Origin: Lachnobacterium bovis DSM 14045
Lineage (GTDB): Bacteria > Bacillota > Clostridia > Lachnospirales > Lachnospiraceae
Assembly (NCBI RefSeq): GCF_900107245.1
Contig: NZ_FNPG01000007.1
Location: forward strand, 62,001 to 126,000
Direction of reading: 5' to 3'
Length of the DNA: 64,000 bases
The notes below the pieces were generated by a model that was given only the letters and a program-made list of their open reading frames with translations, did no database searches and was not told the origin of the DNA. The position numbers were made by a program, and so were the translations under genes. Of the stretch, positions 18,638-28,009 are shown piece after piece. Numbering within the stretch: position 1 is the first letter of the stretch; each line of letters begins with the position of its first letter.

Positions 18638-18660
18638 TGGAAGATTTAGGAGGACAAAAA

Positions 18661-19950
18661 ATGGTTAAAGCAGTAGTTGGAGCCAATTGGGGCGATGAAG
18701 GAAAAGGTAAAATTACAGATACTCTTGCAAAAGAAGCTGATATTATCGTAAGATTTCAGGGTGGTGCAAATGCAGGACATACTATTGTAAACGATTATGG
18801 TAAGTTTGCATTACATACATTACCATCTGGTGTATTTTATAGCCATACAACAAGTGTGATCGGTAATGGTGTTGCACTAAACATTCCTATTTTATTTGAA
18901 GAGATTAAATCTATTACTGATAGAAATGTTCCAATGCCTAAAATCAAAGTATCTGATAGAGCACAAATTGTTATGCCTTATCACATTTTATTCGATCAAT
19001 ATGAAGAAGAACGTTTAGGTGGTAAATCATTTGGTTCAACAAAATCAGGTATTGCACCATTTTATTCAGATAAATATGCTAAAATCGGATTTCAGGTTAA
19101 TGAGTTATTCGATGAAGAAGTTTTAAAAGAAAAAGTGGAAAGAGTAGTTGCATTGAAAAATGTATTACTTGAGCATTTATATCATAAACCATTAATTGAT
19201 AAAGACGAATTATTAGAAACATTACATTCATACAGAGAAATGATAGCTCCATATGTATGTGATACAGCAACATTTTTAGAGAATGCCAATAAAGAAGGAA
19301 AAACAATTCTTCTTGAAGGTCAGTTGGGTACATTAAAAGATCCAGATCATGGTATCTATCCAATGGTTACATCTTCATCTACTTTAGCTTCATACGGAGC
19401 AATTGGTGCGGGATTAGCTCCATACGATATAAAACAGATTATTACAGTTTGTAAAGCTTATTCTTCAGCAGTAGGTGCTGGTGCATTTGTTAGCGAAATC
19501 TTTGGTGATGAGGCTGATGAATTACGTCGTCGTGGAGGAGACGGTGGTGAATTTGGTGCTACAACAGGTAGACCAAGACGAATGGGTTGGTTCGATTGTG
19601 TTGCATCAAAATATGGATGTAGATTACAAGGTACAACAGATGTTGCGTTCACAGTTCTTGATGTATTAGGATATTTGGACGAAATTCCTGTATGTGTAGC
19701 TTATGATGTAGATGGAAAAGAAACAACAGATTTCCCTGTAACTCATCTTCTTGAAAAAGCTAAACCAGTTATTAAGAAATTACCAGGCTGGAAATGCGAT
19801 ATTAGAGGAATAAAGAATTATGACGAGTTGCCAGAAAACTGTCGCAAATATATCGAATTTATTGAGGAACAAATTGGCTATCCAATTACTATGGTTTCAA
19901 ATGGACCAGGTAGAGAAGATATCATTTATAGAGAATCTAAATTAAAATAA
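18661..19950 (+). CDS. purA: Adenylosuccinate synthetase
   Basis: First committed step from IMP to AMP: IMP + Asp + GTP to adenylosuccinate. The signature WGDEGKGKITD is at about residues 9-19 and GGANAGHTIV follows; further conserved blocks are GRPRRMGWFDCV and SNGPGREDIIYRE. 429 residues. The ATG at 18661 follows TTTAGGAGGACAAAAA; the in-frame TTG at 18634 adds nine unrelated residues. It stands alone, not in a pur operon. Confidence 0.98.
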   Translation: MVKAVVGANWGDEGKGKITDTLAKEADIIVRFQGGANAGHTIVNDYGKFALHTLPSGVFYSHTTSVIGNGVALNIPILFEEIKSITDRNVPMPKIKVSDRAQIVMPYHILFDQYEEERLGGKSFGSTKSGIAPFYSDKYAKIGFQVNELFDEEVLKEKVERVVALKNVLLEHLYHKPLIDKDELLETLHSYREMIAPYVCDTATFLENANKEGKTILLEGQLGTLKDPDHGIYPMVTSSSTLASYGAIGAGLAPYDIKQIITVCKAYSSAVGAGAFVSEIFGDEADELRRRGGDGGEFGATTGRPRRMGWFDCVASKYGCRLQGTTDVAFTVLDVLGYLDEIPVCVAYDVDGKETTDFPVTHLLEKAKPVIKKLPGWKCDIRGIKNYDELPENCRKYIEFIEEQIGYPITMVSNGPGREDIIYRESKLK

Positions 19951-20049
19951 TTCTAAAATAGACTGAATTATTTGAAATAGATTTATGAAATCTTTGTATT
20001 ATTCTTTCCTTGCAAAAAAATATTTTTTACAGATTTTAACAAATACAAA

Positions 20050-20152
20050 ATACAATATAAGCAAAAAATATAACGAATATATAACAAAAATGTAGTATAA
20101 GCAAAAATGTAACGGATACAAATGCAACATATATGATTTATGCAACATATAA
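20050..20152 (+). repeat. Degenerate A-rich short repeats downstream of purA
   Basis: TATAAGCAAAAA followed by a TAACG-like word occurs twice (from about 20056 and 20097), then ATGCAACATATA occurs twice (20122 and 20140). The purA-distal strand is strikingly rich in A. No coding potential is seen. Confidence 0.5.
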
Positions 20153-20175
20153 TATAAGGATTATAAAAGCAATAT

Positions 20176-20234
20176 AAAAAACCAGGTGGAGCGGAGCACT
20201 GATAAATATCAGTATAGCTTTACCTGGTTTTTGA
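20176..20234. terminator. Bidirectional, branched terminator between convergent genes
   Basis: Outer stem AAAAACCAGGT / ACCTGGTTTTT encloses an inner hairpin ACTGAT-AAAT-ATCAGT. A and T runs flank both sides, so it can end transcription of purA on one strand and of the small membrane gene on the other. Apart from this hairpin and the repeats before it, the gap 19951-20345 holds nothing I recognise. Confidence 0.8.
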
Positions 20235-20345
20235 TTATTTTTGAATTGGCTTTAATAATGCTTACGCTGTTAAAAAGAATAACTGAATTTCAAAAAATAA
20301 AACTGTATTATAGAATTAAATTTATGTTTTGAATTTAATCTATAC

Positions 20346-20609
20346 TTAAAATTTATCTTTGGAATTATTTCTTTTTTCTTCTACTTTTTTTCGCAAGTCG
20401 TCTAATTCATCATTTTTTTTAGTAATAATTTTGTAAATGAAAGTGTACGTCCAAATTAAAACTGGGATAATAAATGTAGCAAAAATGGATGCTGCAAAAA
20501 AGCTTTGTTTTTTTGAATTGTCAAAAACCGAACAAAATATAGTGCTTAAATAAAGAAGAACTAAAATGATAATGCCTAAAATGGCTAAAACTTGTTTTGT
20601 TTTTTTCAT
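20346..20609 (-). CDS. Small two-span membrane protein, unknown function
   Basis: 87 residues: a hydrophobic helix at about 7-25 (VLAILGIIILVLLYLSTIFC), a short loop, a second at about 38-60 (SIFATFIIPVLIWTYTFIYK), and a charged C-terminal coiled segment (KKNDELDDLRKKVEEKR). Read on the minus strand, the ATG is preceded by AAAGGA at good spacing, which supports a real gene. No family recognised. It is divergent from the SEC-C gene and convergent with purA. Confidence 0.7.
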   Translation of the reverse strand: MKKTKQVLAILGIIILVLLYLSTIFCSVFDNSKKQSFFAASIFATFIIPVLIWTYTFIYKIITKKNDELDDLRKKVEEKRNNSKDKF

Positions 20610-20794
20610 AGTGTATCCTTTCGTGTTTAAAAGTTTAGAGTGTGCTCAATAATATAAAAATGAATAATATAAAAAAATAGCATAAAAAATTAATTTGCTA
20701 TAAATTATTCTTCGCTTTATTGTATAATAATACGAAAAAAAAACTTCAGAGTCAAGAAATGTTAGTGAAGTATTTAAAGAAACGGGAAGAAGTA

Positions 20795-20823
20795 TTGAAT
20801 AAAATGATAAAAATTGCTATAAT
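20795..20823 (+). promoter_or_regulatory. Promoter of the SEC-C protein gene
   Basis: TTGAAT, 17-nt spacer, TATAAT, followed by a 60-nt leader with a small CACAC-GAAAA-GTGTG hairpin. The rest of the divergent gap 20610-20885 is AT-rich without other clear signals. Confidence 0.75.
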
Positions 20824-20885
20824 GAACTTAATTAAACACACGAAAAGTGTGAATATTAAAAGACATAATAAAAGGTGGTAAAAAG

Positions 20886-21401
20886 ATGACATTATACAAG
20901 AGATGGTACAGTGAAGCCTATAATGAAAAGGCAGACAAAGGGGAACTACAAAGATTCTGGCAAAATTATTTTGCACTAGAAAAGAGCGTTTATGAGAAGC
21001 TTCTTTCTAATCCTGACGAAAAAGTAGAAGGAACAGTTAAAGAATTAGCTGAAAAATATGGTTTATCTACAGTTGAGATGATTGGTTTCCTTGACGGAAT
21101 CAATGATAGTTTAATTATTCCAAATAAAGTCGAAGAATTAGAAGAAGACGATGTTGTTAATTTACATTTTGATAAGGAAAAATTATATAAAAACATGGTA
21201 GATGCACAGGCAGATTGGCTCTATAATTTACCTATGTGGGACAATATTTATGATAAAGAGACACAGCATAGATTATACCTTGAACAAAAGAAATCAAAAA
21301 CAGTTGTTGTTGGTAAAAAAATTGGTAGAAATGATCCATGTCCATGTGGTTCTGGTAAGAAATATAAATACTGCCATGGTGCCATTCAGAAAAATAAATA
21401 A
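20886..21401 (+). CDS. SEC-C zinc-motif protein
   Basis: 171 residues. The C-terminus is a classical SEC-C zinc finger, [19 protein letters not shown], like the SecA tail. The N-terminal 140 residues are helical and acidic ([20 protein letters not shown]), a form seen in Clostridia proteins of unknown role. SEC-C modules bind zinc and often partner proteins or nucleic acid; no enzymatic domain is visible. The start is preceded by AAAGGTGG. Transcribed alone, ahead of the thrS T-box. Confidence 0.85.
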   Translation: MTLYKRWYSEAYNEKADKGELQRFWQNYFALEKSVYEKLLSNPDEKVEGTVKELAEKYGLSTVEMIGFLDGINDSLIIPNKVEELEEDDVVNLHFDKEKLYKNMVDAQADWLYNLPMWDNIYDKETQHRLYLEQKKSKTVVVGKKIGRNDPCPCGSGKKYKYCHGAIQKNK

Positions 21402-21442
21402 TAATTATATTAGTAATAGATTTAAAAAATAAAAAGTTTCTC

Positions 21443-21471
21443 TTTACATTTTGTTGAAATGGGAGTATCAT
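21443..21471 (+). promoter_or_regulatory. Promoter of the thrS leader
   Basis: TTTACA, 17-nt spacer, TATCAT; transcription would begin near 21478, at the start of the T-box. Confidence 0.65.
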
Positions 21472-21477
21472 ACTAGG

Positions 21478-21790
21478 TAGATATTTTTATATTAACAAAA
21501 CGATGAAGAGAAGAGTAGAGTAGTGGAATGTAACAGAGAGAGATACGTTTGGTGCGAGTATCTTTACAATAAGCTATTTGAAGACCAACTCTGAGTGACC
21601 CCAATCAGGTCCGGTGATTCCGTTATAATCAAATGAGAGGCTATGTTATTTTACATGTGCAATATTGTGTTGTATAGATGTTATGCAACGAATGATAATT
21701 GTGCAGAAATATTTTTCATAGCAATTCAGGGTGGAACCGCGTATTTACGTCCCTGATACCTTTTTTTGAGGTATCAGGGCTTTTTTATTT
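21478..21790 (+). ncRNA. Thr T-box riboswitch (thrS leader)
   Basis: Leader RNA that senses uncharged tRNA-Thr and controls termination before thrS. The T-box core CAGGGTGGAACCGCG at 21727-21741 is unmistakable. A terminator follows: CCCTGATACC at 21751-21760, GGTATCAGGG at 21770-21779, then a T-run. Stem I closes with AGAGT / ACTCT, and the specifier loop GAAGACCAAC places the codon ACC (Thr) at 21584-21586. The specifier thus agrees with the downstream gene. Confidence 0.95.
21751..21786 (+). terminator. T-box-controlled terminator of thrS
   Basis: Ten-pair stem CCCTGATACC / GGTATCAGGG with a T-rich loop and CTTTTTT tail. It competes with the antiterminator formed by the T-box sequence just upstream. 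Confidence 0.93.
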
Positions 21791-21884
21791 TATCTAGAAT
21801 TTAATGCGGTATAGGTCCCTAGATGGATTTTCTAGATTATTTTAAATAGAGATAAGTCCAAGATGTTGGCGAAAGGAGACAGAA

Positions 21885-23924
21885 ATGAAAATTACTTTAA
21901 AAGATGGTTCAGTTAAAGAATATGAATCAAAAATGACAGTTTACGAAATCGCAAAAGATATCAGTGAGGGCCTTGCTAGAGTTGCTTGTGCAGGTGAAGT
22001 TGATGGTAAAGTAGTTGATCTTAGAACAGAATTAGAGAAGGATTGTAATTTAAATATTATTACAGCATCTGATGAAGAAGGTCTTAAAGTAATCAGACAT
22101 ACTGCAGCACATGTTTTAGCTGAAGCAGTTAAGAGATTATATCCAACAGCAAAAATTACTATTGGACCAGCTATAGATGATGGTTTCTATTATGATTTTG
22201 ATGCAGAACCATTTTCAAGAGAAGCTTTAGATAATCTTGAAAAAGAAATGAAAAAAATCATCAAAGAAGGAAAAGAAATCAAGAGATTTACTTTGCCAAA
22301 AGATGAAGCAATCAAGTTTATGAAAGAAAAAGATGAACCATATAAAGTAGAACTTATCGAAGAATTAGGTGATAATGAAGTTATTTCTTTCTATGATCAA
22401 GGAGATTTTGTAGATTTATGTGCAGGTCCACACTTGATGAGTACAAAAGGTGTAAAAGCATTTAAATTAATCTCTTCTTCAATGGCTTACTGGCGTGGAG
22501 ACGAGAAAAAAGCAAGATTACAAAGAATCTATGGTACAGCTTTTAATAAAAAAGATGAATTAAAAGAATATTTAAAGAAATTAGAAGACGCAAAAATGAG
22601 AGATCATAATAAACTTGGCCGTGAAATGGATTTGTTTACTACGGTTGATGTAATTGGACAGGGACTTCCATTATTCATGCCTAAGGGAACAAAAATGATT
22701 CAAAAATTACAGCGTTGGATTGAAGATTTAGAGGATAATGAATGGGGATATGTACGTACACGTACTCCTTTAATGGCAAAATCTACTCTATATAAAATCT
22801 CAGATCACTGGTATCACTATAAAGATGGTATGTTTGTTATGAGCGATACTGAGTTGACAGAAGAGGAAGCAAAACGTCAAGGAGGAAGAGAGATCCGTGG
22901 AGTACAGGATTTGAGCTTGATAGAACATGATGCTGATGCTGATACATATGCACTCCGTCCTATGACTTGTCCATTCCAGTATTATGTATATAAAGCTCGT
23001 CAAAAGAGCTACCGTGATTTGCCATATCGTATGGGTGAAACATCAACATTATTCCGTAACGAGGATTCTGGAGAAATGCATGGTTTGACTCGTGTACGTC
23101 AATTTACAATTTCAGAAGGACATTTAGTATGTACACCAGAACAAATAGATGAAGAGTTTAAAAACTGTGTTAAACTTGCTAAATATTGCTTAACAACATT
23201 AGGACTTCAAGATGATGTTACTTATCGTATGTCAAAATGGGATCCTGAAAACCCAGATAAATATCTTGGATCAAATGAAGATTGGGATCGTGTAGAAAAT
23301 GCTATGAGAACAATCTTAGATGAAATCGGTTTAGAGTACACAGAAGCAGCTGGCGAAGCAGCATTCTATGGTCCAAAACTTGATATTCAGGCTAAGAATG
23401 TATACGGTAAAGAAGATACAATGATTACAATTCAGTTAGATATGTTCTTGGCAGAACGTTATGATATGTATTATGTTGATAAGAATGGTGAAAAGAAACG
23501 TCCATATATCATTCATAGAACATCAATGGGATGTTATGAAAGAACTCTTGCATGGTTAATTGAAAAATATGCTGGTAAATTCCCAACATGGTTATGTCCT
23601 GAACAGGTTAGAGTTTTACCACTATCAGAAAAATATATTGATTATGCAGATGAAGTTGCTAAAGAACTTAAAGCAAGACATGTTGATGTAACAGTTGATA
23701 GCAGATCAGAAAAATTAGGATATAAGATTAGAGAAGCTAGAAATGAAAGATTACCTTACATGTTAGTAGTAGGTGCTGAAGAAGAAAAGGCTAGAACAGT
23801 ATCTGTAAGAAGTAGATTTGCAGGTGATGAAGGTGTTAAACCACTTGATGAATTCATCGAGCAGATTTGCAAAGAAATTGATACAAAAGAAATTAGAGAA
23901 GAAGTTGTTGAAGAATCAAAATAA
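21885..23924 (+). CDS. thrS: Threonyl-tRNA synthetase
   Basis: Charges tRNA-Thr. It has an N-terminal TGS domain (about 1-60), an editing domain with HTAAHVLAEAVKRLYP and the VDLCAGPHL block, a class II catalytic core (about 260-560) and an anticodon-binding domain (about 575-665). The three zinc ligands seem preserved: Cys in PMTCPFQ, His in ISEGHLVC, His in IIHRTSMG. The core diverges from the common form: PMTCPFQYY replaces PMNCPGH, motif 2 reads RNEDSGEMHGLTRVRQF, and an insert of about 35 residues lies before PMTCP. 679 residues, longer than the usual 640. Confidence 0.97.
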   Translation: MKITLKDGSVKEYESKMTVYEIAKDISEGLARVACAGEVDGKVVDLRTELEKDCNLNIITASDEEGLKVIRHTAAHVLAEAVKRLYPTAKITIGPAIDDGFYYDFDAEPFSREALDNLEKEMKKIIKEGKEIKRFTLPKDEAIKFMKEKDEPYKVELIEELGDNEVISFYDQGDFVDLCAGPHLMSTKGVKAFKLISSSMAYWRGDEKKARLQRIYGTAFNKKDELKEYLKKLEDAKMRDHNKLGREMDLFTTVDVIGQGLPLFMPKGTKMIQKLQRWIEDLEDNEWGYVRTRTPLMAKSTLYKISDHWYHYKDGMFVMSDTELTEEEAKRQGGREIRGVQDLSLIEHDADADTYALRPMTCPFQYYVYKARQKSYRDLPYRMGETSTLFRNEDSGEMHGLTRVRQFTISEGHLVCTPEQIDEEFKNCVKLAKYCLTTLGLQDDVTYRMSKWDPENPDKYLGSNEDWDRVENAMRTILDEIGLEYTEAAGEAAFYGPKLDIQAKNVYGKEDTMITIQLDMFLAERYDMYYVDKNGEKKRPYIIHRTSMGCYERTLAWLIEKYAGKFPTWLCPEQVRVLPLSEKYIDYADEVAKELKARHVDVTVDSRSEKLGYKIREARNERLPYMLVVGAEEEKARTVSVRSRFAGDEGVKPLDEFIEQICKEIDTKEIREEVVEESK

Positions 23925-24054
23925 TTAAATTCTTCTGCTTTAAATGTTTTTCATAGTTATTGTTAATAAAGTTTATTAGTGAATATAGTTAATAGATTTA
24001 TTAATCATTAACATAGAGTTTATGGAAAATTTATAATTTTTCTCCTTTCATTAA

Positions 24055-24083
24055 TTGAAAATGTCATATTTAGATATTAGAAT
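24055..24083 (+). promoter_or_regulatory. Candidate promoter for the gene at 24217
   Basis: TTGAAA, 17-nt spacer, TAGAAT. The remaining gap 23925-24216 is AT-rich with no other recognised element. Confidence 0.45.
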
Positions 24084-24216
24084 AGTTTCTGTTAGAGTTT
24101 TTAACAGATAAAAGAGATTATGTATAATTATATAGATATTTAAACTATATGGATAGAATGTATATAGATAATCAGTATTTAAACTATGGGCGATGCATTT
24201 TTGAAAGGAGAAAAAA

Positions 24217-24810
24217 TTGCGTAAAAAATCACATTTGGCATTATCGAATTTTTTAATTAAAACTAGTCCAAATTCGTTTATTAGTAAATATAAAATGGCG
24301 TACAGATTTGGTAATGTTTTACCAGATTTGAGAATATCTTTTTTGTACAAGAGGCATGAAATTAATGGTACAATTGATGATTTAGAGCAATATGCAGTGA
24401 GCTTAGTATTTGATGATAAGTTAACGGATAGAAAAAGAGCAATGATGTTAGGAGAGGTTAATCATTATGTCTCAGATTATTTTACATATCCACATAATGA
24501 TTTTTATAAAGGAAATATGAAAGATCATTGTGAGTATGAGGAAATCTTAAAACAGATGCTAAGACGTTATTTAAAAACTGAACATGCTTGTAATATTTTG
24601 CCGGAAATAATAAGAGCGAGAAATGTGGAAGAGGTTTTTAATGAGATTAGAAAAATGCATAAATTGTATTCGAAACAAGATGCAGGAATATTTTGTGATA
24701 TAGAATTTATAGTTGTTGTTAATTATCTAGTTGCTAAAAAATTACTGATATTAGTGCAGAGAGCTCAAGTTGAGAATAAATTATATAGTACGGGAAGTAT
24801 GTTGTTTTAA
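24217..24810 (+). CDS. Zinc-dependent phospholipase C-like protein
   Basis: 197 residues. N-terminal KSHLALSNFL, YRFGNVLPDL and the EVNHYVSDYFTYPHND motif match the His/Asp metal-binding pattern of the zinc-dependent phospholipase C / S1-P1 nuclease superfamily. There is no signal peptide, so it probably acts inside the cell; the true substrate is unknown. The TTG start at 24217 is 6 nt after AAAGGAG, and no ATG in the area fits better. Confidence 0.75.
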   Translation: MRKKSHLALSNFLIKTSPNSFISKYKMAYRFGNVLPDLRISFLYKRHEINGTIDDLEQYAVSLVFDDKLTDRKRAMMLGEVNHYVSDYFTYPHNDFYKGNMKDHCEYEEILKQMLRRYLKTEHACNILPEIIRARNVEEVFNEIRKMHKLYSKQDAGIFCDIEFIVVVNYLVAKKLLILVQRAQVENKLYSTGSMLF

Positions 24811-24869
24811 GAATATAGGTGGATTTTTTGAATTTGGATTTAGTGTGATAAAAGAAAAGAGGGTAAAGA

Positions 24870-25745
24870 TTGAATCAAAATATTATATTTCCTCATCTTC
24901 ATATATGGCTTCATGGAGTGGGCAAGATGATTGATATTAAGGGTTTTACTATTGCATATTATGGAATTGTGATTGTGATAGGAATGCTGGCAGGAATAGT
25001 ATTAGCAAGTCATATTGCTAAAAAAACAGGACAGAATCCAGATGATTATTACGATTTGGCTATTTATGCAATAATATGTTCAATTATTGGTGCTAGACTT
25101 TATTATGTTGTATTTAGATGGGATATTTATAAGGACGATTTGTTAAGTATTTTTAATATAAGAAATGGTGGATTGGCTATCTATGGTGGAGTAATAGCAG
25201 CAATTATTACTACATATGTTTTTGCACATGTAAAAAAATTGTCATTTCCATTAATGTGCGATACTGCTTGTTTTGGATTGATTCTAGGACAAGTGATTGG
25301 TAGATGGGGCAATTTCTTTAACAGAGAGGCATTTGGCGATTATACAAACGGACTTTTTGCTATGCAGCTACCATTAGATGCTGTTAGAAGCTCTGATGTG
25401 ACAAAACAGATGTTAAACCATACAATCACAAAAGAGGGTATAGTTTATATACAGGTACATCCAACCTTCTTATATGAATCTTTGTGGAATTTGTGCTTGT
25501 TAGTTGCTTTGTTGTTATTTTTGAAACATAAAAAGTTTGAAGGACAGATATTCTTGCTCTATTTACTAGGATATGGAGTTGGAAGATTTTGGATAGAGTC
25601 ATTAAGGACAGATCAACTTTTGATTCCTTATATAAAATATCCAGTTTCAATGCTAGTTGCGGTACTATTAGCAGTTGTGTCAATTGCGTTGAATGTATAT
25701 TTGATTTTTTTCAAGAAAAAGCAAGTAGTAGAAACAGAATCATAA
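24870..25745 (+). CDS. lgt: Prolipoprotein diacylglyceryl transferase
   Basis: Membrane enzyme that transfers diacylglycerol to the lipobox cysteine, the first step of lipoprotein maturation. The signature GRWGNFFNREAFG is at about 149-161; HPTFLYESLWNL and GRFWIESLRTDQL follow. The GG-x-x-HGG motif reads GGLAIYGG, with Tyr where E. coli has its essential His103, a variant I believe occurs in other Clostridia. Seven hydrophobic spans. A TTG start is used: the frame from 24870 gives the conserved IIFPHLHIWL start. 291 residues. Confidence 0.95.
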   Translation: MNQNIIFPHLHIWLHGVGKMIDIKGFTIAYYGIVIVIGMLAGIVLASHIAKKTGQNPDDYYDLAIYAIICSIIGARLYYVVFRWDIYKDDLLSIFNIRNGGLAIYGGVIAAIITTYVFAHVKKLSFPLMCDTACFGLILGQVIGRWGNFFNREAFGDYTNGLFAMQLPLDAVRSSDVTKQMLNHTITKEGIVYIQVHPTFLYESLWNLCLLVALLLFLKHKKFEGQIFLLYLLGYGVGRFWIESLRTDQLLIPYIKYPVSMLVAVLLAVVSIALNVYLIFFKKKQVVETES

Positions 25746-25758
25746 AAGATTTTCAAAG

Positions 25759-25783
25759 GCATCCTTAAAAAGGATGCTTTTTT
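25759..25783 (+). terminator. Terminator after lgt
   Basis: GCATCCTT-AAA-AAGGATGC followed by TTTTTT. Confidence 0.92.
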
Positions 25784-25841
25784 AATGCTCAAAATCAATC
25801 ATTTTTTTAAAATATCAAAAAAAATAATAAAATATATTAAA

Positions 25842-25890
25842 AAGTGGAGAAAAGTGGTATAATATTTATAGAAAGTGGTAGAAAGTGGTA
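25842..25890 (+). promoter_or_regulatory. MraZ operator repeats and promoter of the division cluster
   Basis: AAGTGG occurs four times as two pairs: GTGG at 25844 and 25854, then 25875 and 25885, each pair spaced exactly 10 bases. This is the direct-repeat pattern bound by MraZ in other bacteria. A TATAAT lies at 25858-25863, between the pairs, so binding would overlap the promoter and give autoregulation. Confidence 0.85.
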
Positions 25891-25953
25891 AATTATATGA
25901 TACAATAACCGAACTATTTATCAGATAGTTATGTTTGAAGCGAGGTGAGACTT

Positions 25954-26385
25954 ATGTTCATGGGCGAATATAGCCATACAATTGATTCGAAGGGTAGGAT
26001 GATTGTACCAGCTAAATTTAGAGAACAATTGGGCAATTCGTTCGTTGTGACAAAAGGCTTAGATGGATGTTTGTTCGTATATTCAGTTGAAGAATGGAAA
26101 AACATTGAAGAAAAGTTTCGCCAGGTACCACTAACTACTAAGGGGGCAAGAAAGTTTACTAGATTCTTTTTCGCATCGGCTGCTATGTGTGAACTTGATA
26201 AACAAGGAAGAATACTAGTACCAAATAGCTTAAGAGAATATGCAGAGCTAAAAAAAGATGTGATTTTCGTCGGTGTTTTAACTCGAGTAGAAATTTGGGA
26301 TAAAGATAAATGGCAAGAAGATAATGATTACGAAGATATGGATGAAGTCGCAGAGCAGATGGCTGAACTTGGACTTTCAATATAA
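25954..26385 (+). CDS. mraZ: Transcriptional regulator MraZ
   Basis: AbrB-like DNA-binding protein that controls its own division-cell wall operon. 143 residues with two related halves: [22 protein letters not shown] and [21 protein letters not shown]. The ATG at 25954 gives the conserved MFMGEY start and follows GCGAGGTGAG; the GTG at 25945 lies within that ribosome-binding site. The matching operator repeats lie 65-110 bases upstream. Confidence 0.96.
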   Translation: MFMGEYSHTIDSKGRMIVPAKFREQLGNSFVVTKGLDGCLFVYSVEEWKNIEEKFRQVPLTTKGARKFTRFFFASAAMCELDKQGRILVPNSLREYAELKKDVIFVGVLTRVEIWDKDKWQEDNDYEDMDEVAEQMAELGLSI

Positions 26386-26438
26386 TTTATGGTATTCATT
26401 TAGAATTAGAATAAGAAAAGATAGAAAAGAGGTTAAGA

Positions 26439-27383
26439 ATGGAATTCAAACACTATTCCGTTTTATTAAATGAAACAATAGATAATTTAGATATAAAACC
26501 AGATGGAATTTATGTAGATGGAACGCTTGGCGGTGGTGGCCATTCGTTAGAAATATGCAAAAGATTAGGTGAAAAAGGCAGATTAATCGGTATTGATCAA
26601 GATCAGGCAGCAATTAATGCTGCAAGTGAAAGATTGGCTGATTATAAAGATAAAGTTACAATTATAAGAAACAATTATTCTAATATGAAAAATGTATTAG
26701 AGGAAATTGGAATTAATAAGGTTGATGGGATAGTTCTAGATTTAGGAGTTTCATCTTACCAACTTGACACACCTGAACGCGGCTTTACTTATAGGGTTGA
26801 GGATGCTCCATTAGATATGAGAATGGATGATAGACAGCAGTTAACAGCTAGAGACATAGTAAATGACTACAGTGAAAAAGAATTGTTTAGAATCATTAGA
26901 GATTATGGAGAAGATAGATTTGCAAAAAATATTGCAAAACATATTTGTCAGGCAAGACAGGTAAAACCAATAGAAACAACTGGTGAACTTAATGAAATAA
27001 TAAGTGCATCGATTCCTAAAAAGATACAAAAAACAGGAGGTCATCCTTCTAAAAGAACGTATCAAGCAATTAGAATAGAGTTGAATCATGAATTAGATGT
27101 TTTAAAAAATAATTTGGATGATATGATTGACCTATTAAATAATGATGGTAGGATTTGTATTATTACATTCCATTCTTTAGAGGATAGAATTGTTAAATCA
27201 GCCTTTAAAAAGAATGAAAATCCTTGTACTTGTCCGAGAGAATTTCCAGTATGTGTTTGTGGAAAGAAATCGAAAGGAAAGGTTGTTTCAAGAAAGCCTA
27301 TTCTTCCATCAGAACAAGAGTTAATAGAAAATTCAAGATCTAAAAGTGCAAAACTAAGAGTTTTTCACAGAATTGACAAATAA
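26439..27383 (+). CDS. rsmH: 16S rRNA (cytosine-1402-N4)-methyltransferase RsmH
   Basis: Methylates C1402 of 16S rRNA using S-adenosylmethionine. Class I methyltransferase with [13 protein letters not shown], the SAM motif [29 protein letters not shown] and the C-terminal [12 protein letters not shown]; 314 residues. It is the second gene of the mraZ cluster in the usual position. Confidence 0.97.
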   Translation: MEFKHYSVLLNETIDNLDIKPDGIYVDGTLGGGGHSLEICKRLGEKGRLIGIDQDQAAINAASERLADYKDKVTIIRNNYSNMKNVLEEIGINKVDGIVLDLGVSSYQLDTPERGFTYRVEDAPLDMRMDDRQQLTARDIVNDYSEKELFRIIRDYGEDRFAKNIAKHICQARQVKPIETTGELNEIISASIPKKIQKTGGHPSKRTYQAIRIELNHELDVLKNNLDDMIDLLNNDGRICIITFHSLEDRIVKSAFKKNENPCTCPREFPVCVCGKKSKGKVVSRKPILPSEQELIENSRSKSAKLRVFHRIDK

Positions 27384-27472
27384 TTGACTTAATATAATTA
27401 TATATATAATTATTTATATGAATATAGGGGGAGCGGAAAAGTTTTTTCGTAAGCAAAAAAGGAGTAGATAAT

Positions 27473-27997
27473 ATGGAGAAGAGTAGAGCAAGTTCTCACA
27501 AAAGAAAATATACTAAAACTAAGAATTCTCGAAAGTATTCAGTAGATGGAAACGTTGTAAGGCATGTTTCACCTGCATATGATCCAAGCGAGGAGAAAAG
27601 ACGAAAAGAACGAGAGGGTATACGTCGTAAACGAACAAGGAGAAATGCAGTAAGACGTAATCGAGAAAAAGCAATGTTTATGAGTGCTTCATATGTTTTG
27701 TTTTTAGCGATTTGTGTTTTAGTAGGTGCAATATTTACTACATTATATGTTCGTGAGCAGGTTAAGTTGAATGATAATAAGAAACAAATGACAAAATTGC
27801 AAAGTACTTATAGCGAATTAAAAGTAGATAACGATGAAAAATACAAAAAAATAGAATCTTCTGTTGATTTAAATCATATTAAAGAGGTGGCTATAAACGA
27901 ATATGGAATGAAAAATGCTCGACCAGATCAAATAATTACATATTCTGTGGAGTCAAGCAATTATATGAACCAATATAGCAAAATACCAGAAAAATAG
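27473..27997 (+). CDS. ftsL: Cell division protein FtsL
   Basis: 174 residues: a long, very basic cytoplasmic tail (about 1-65, rich in Arg/Lys), one membrane span at about 68-91 (MFMSASYVLFLAICVLVGAIF), then a coiled coil (KLNDNKKQMTKLQSTYSELK) and the closing EVAINEYGMKNARPDQII. This layout and the position between rsmH and the class B PBP identify FtsL, a bitopic divisome protein that works with FtsQ and FtsB to activate septal synthesis. Sequence identity in FtsL is always low, so the name rests on layout and context. Confidence 0.85.
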   Translation: MEKSRASSHKRKYTKTKNSRKYSVDGNVVRHVSPAYDPSEEKRRKEREGIRRKRTRRNAVRRNREKAMFMSASYVLFLAICVLVGAIFTTLYVREQVKLNDNKKQMTKLQSTYSELKVDNDEKYKKIESSVDLNHIKEVAINEYGMKNARPDQIITYSVESSNYMNQYSKIPEK

Positions 27998-28009
27998 GAG
28001 ATTTTAAAA

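Noticed and set aside
24051-24350. Minus-strand open frame of 99 codons
   Set aside because: Antisense to the start of the phospholipase C-like gene and its leader; composition typical of AT-rich shadow frames.
27400-27472. Possible lost gene between rsmH and ftsL
   Set aside because: The gap is only 89 bases and contains a normal ribosome-binding region.
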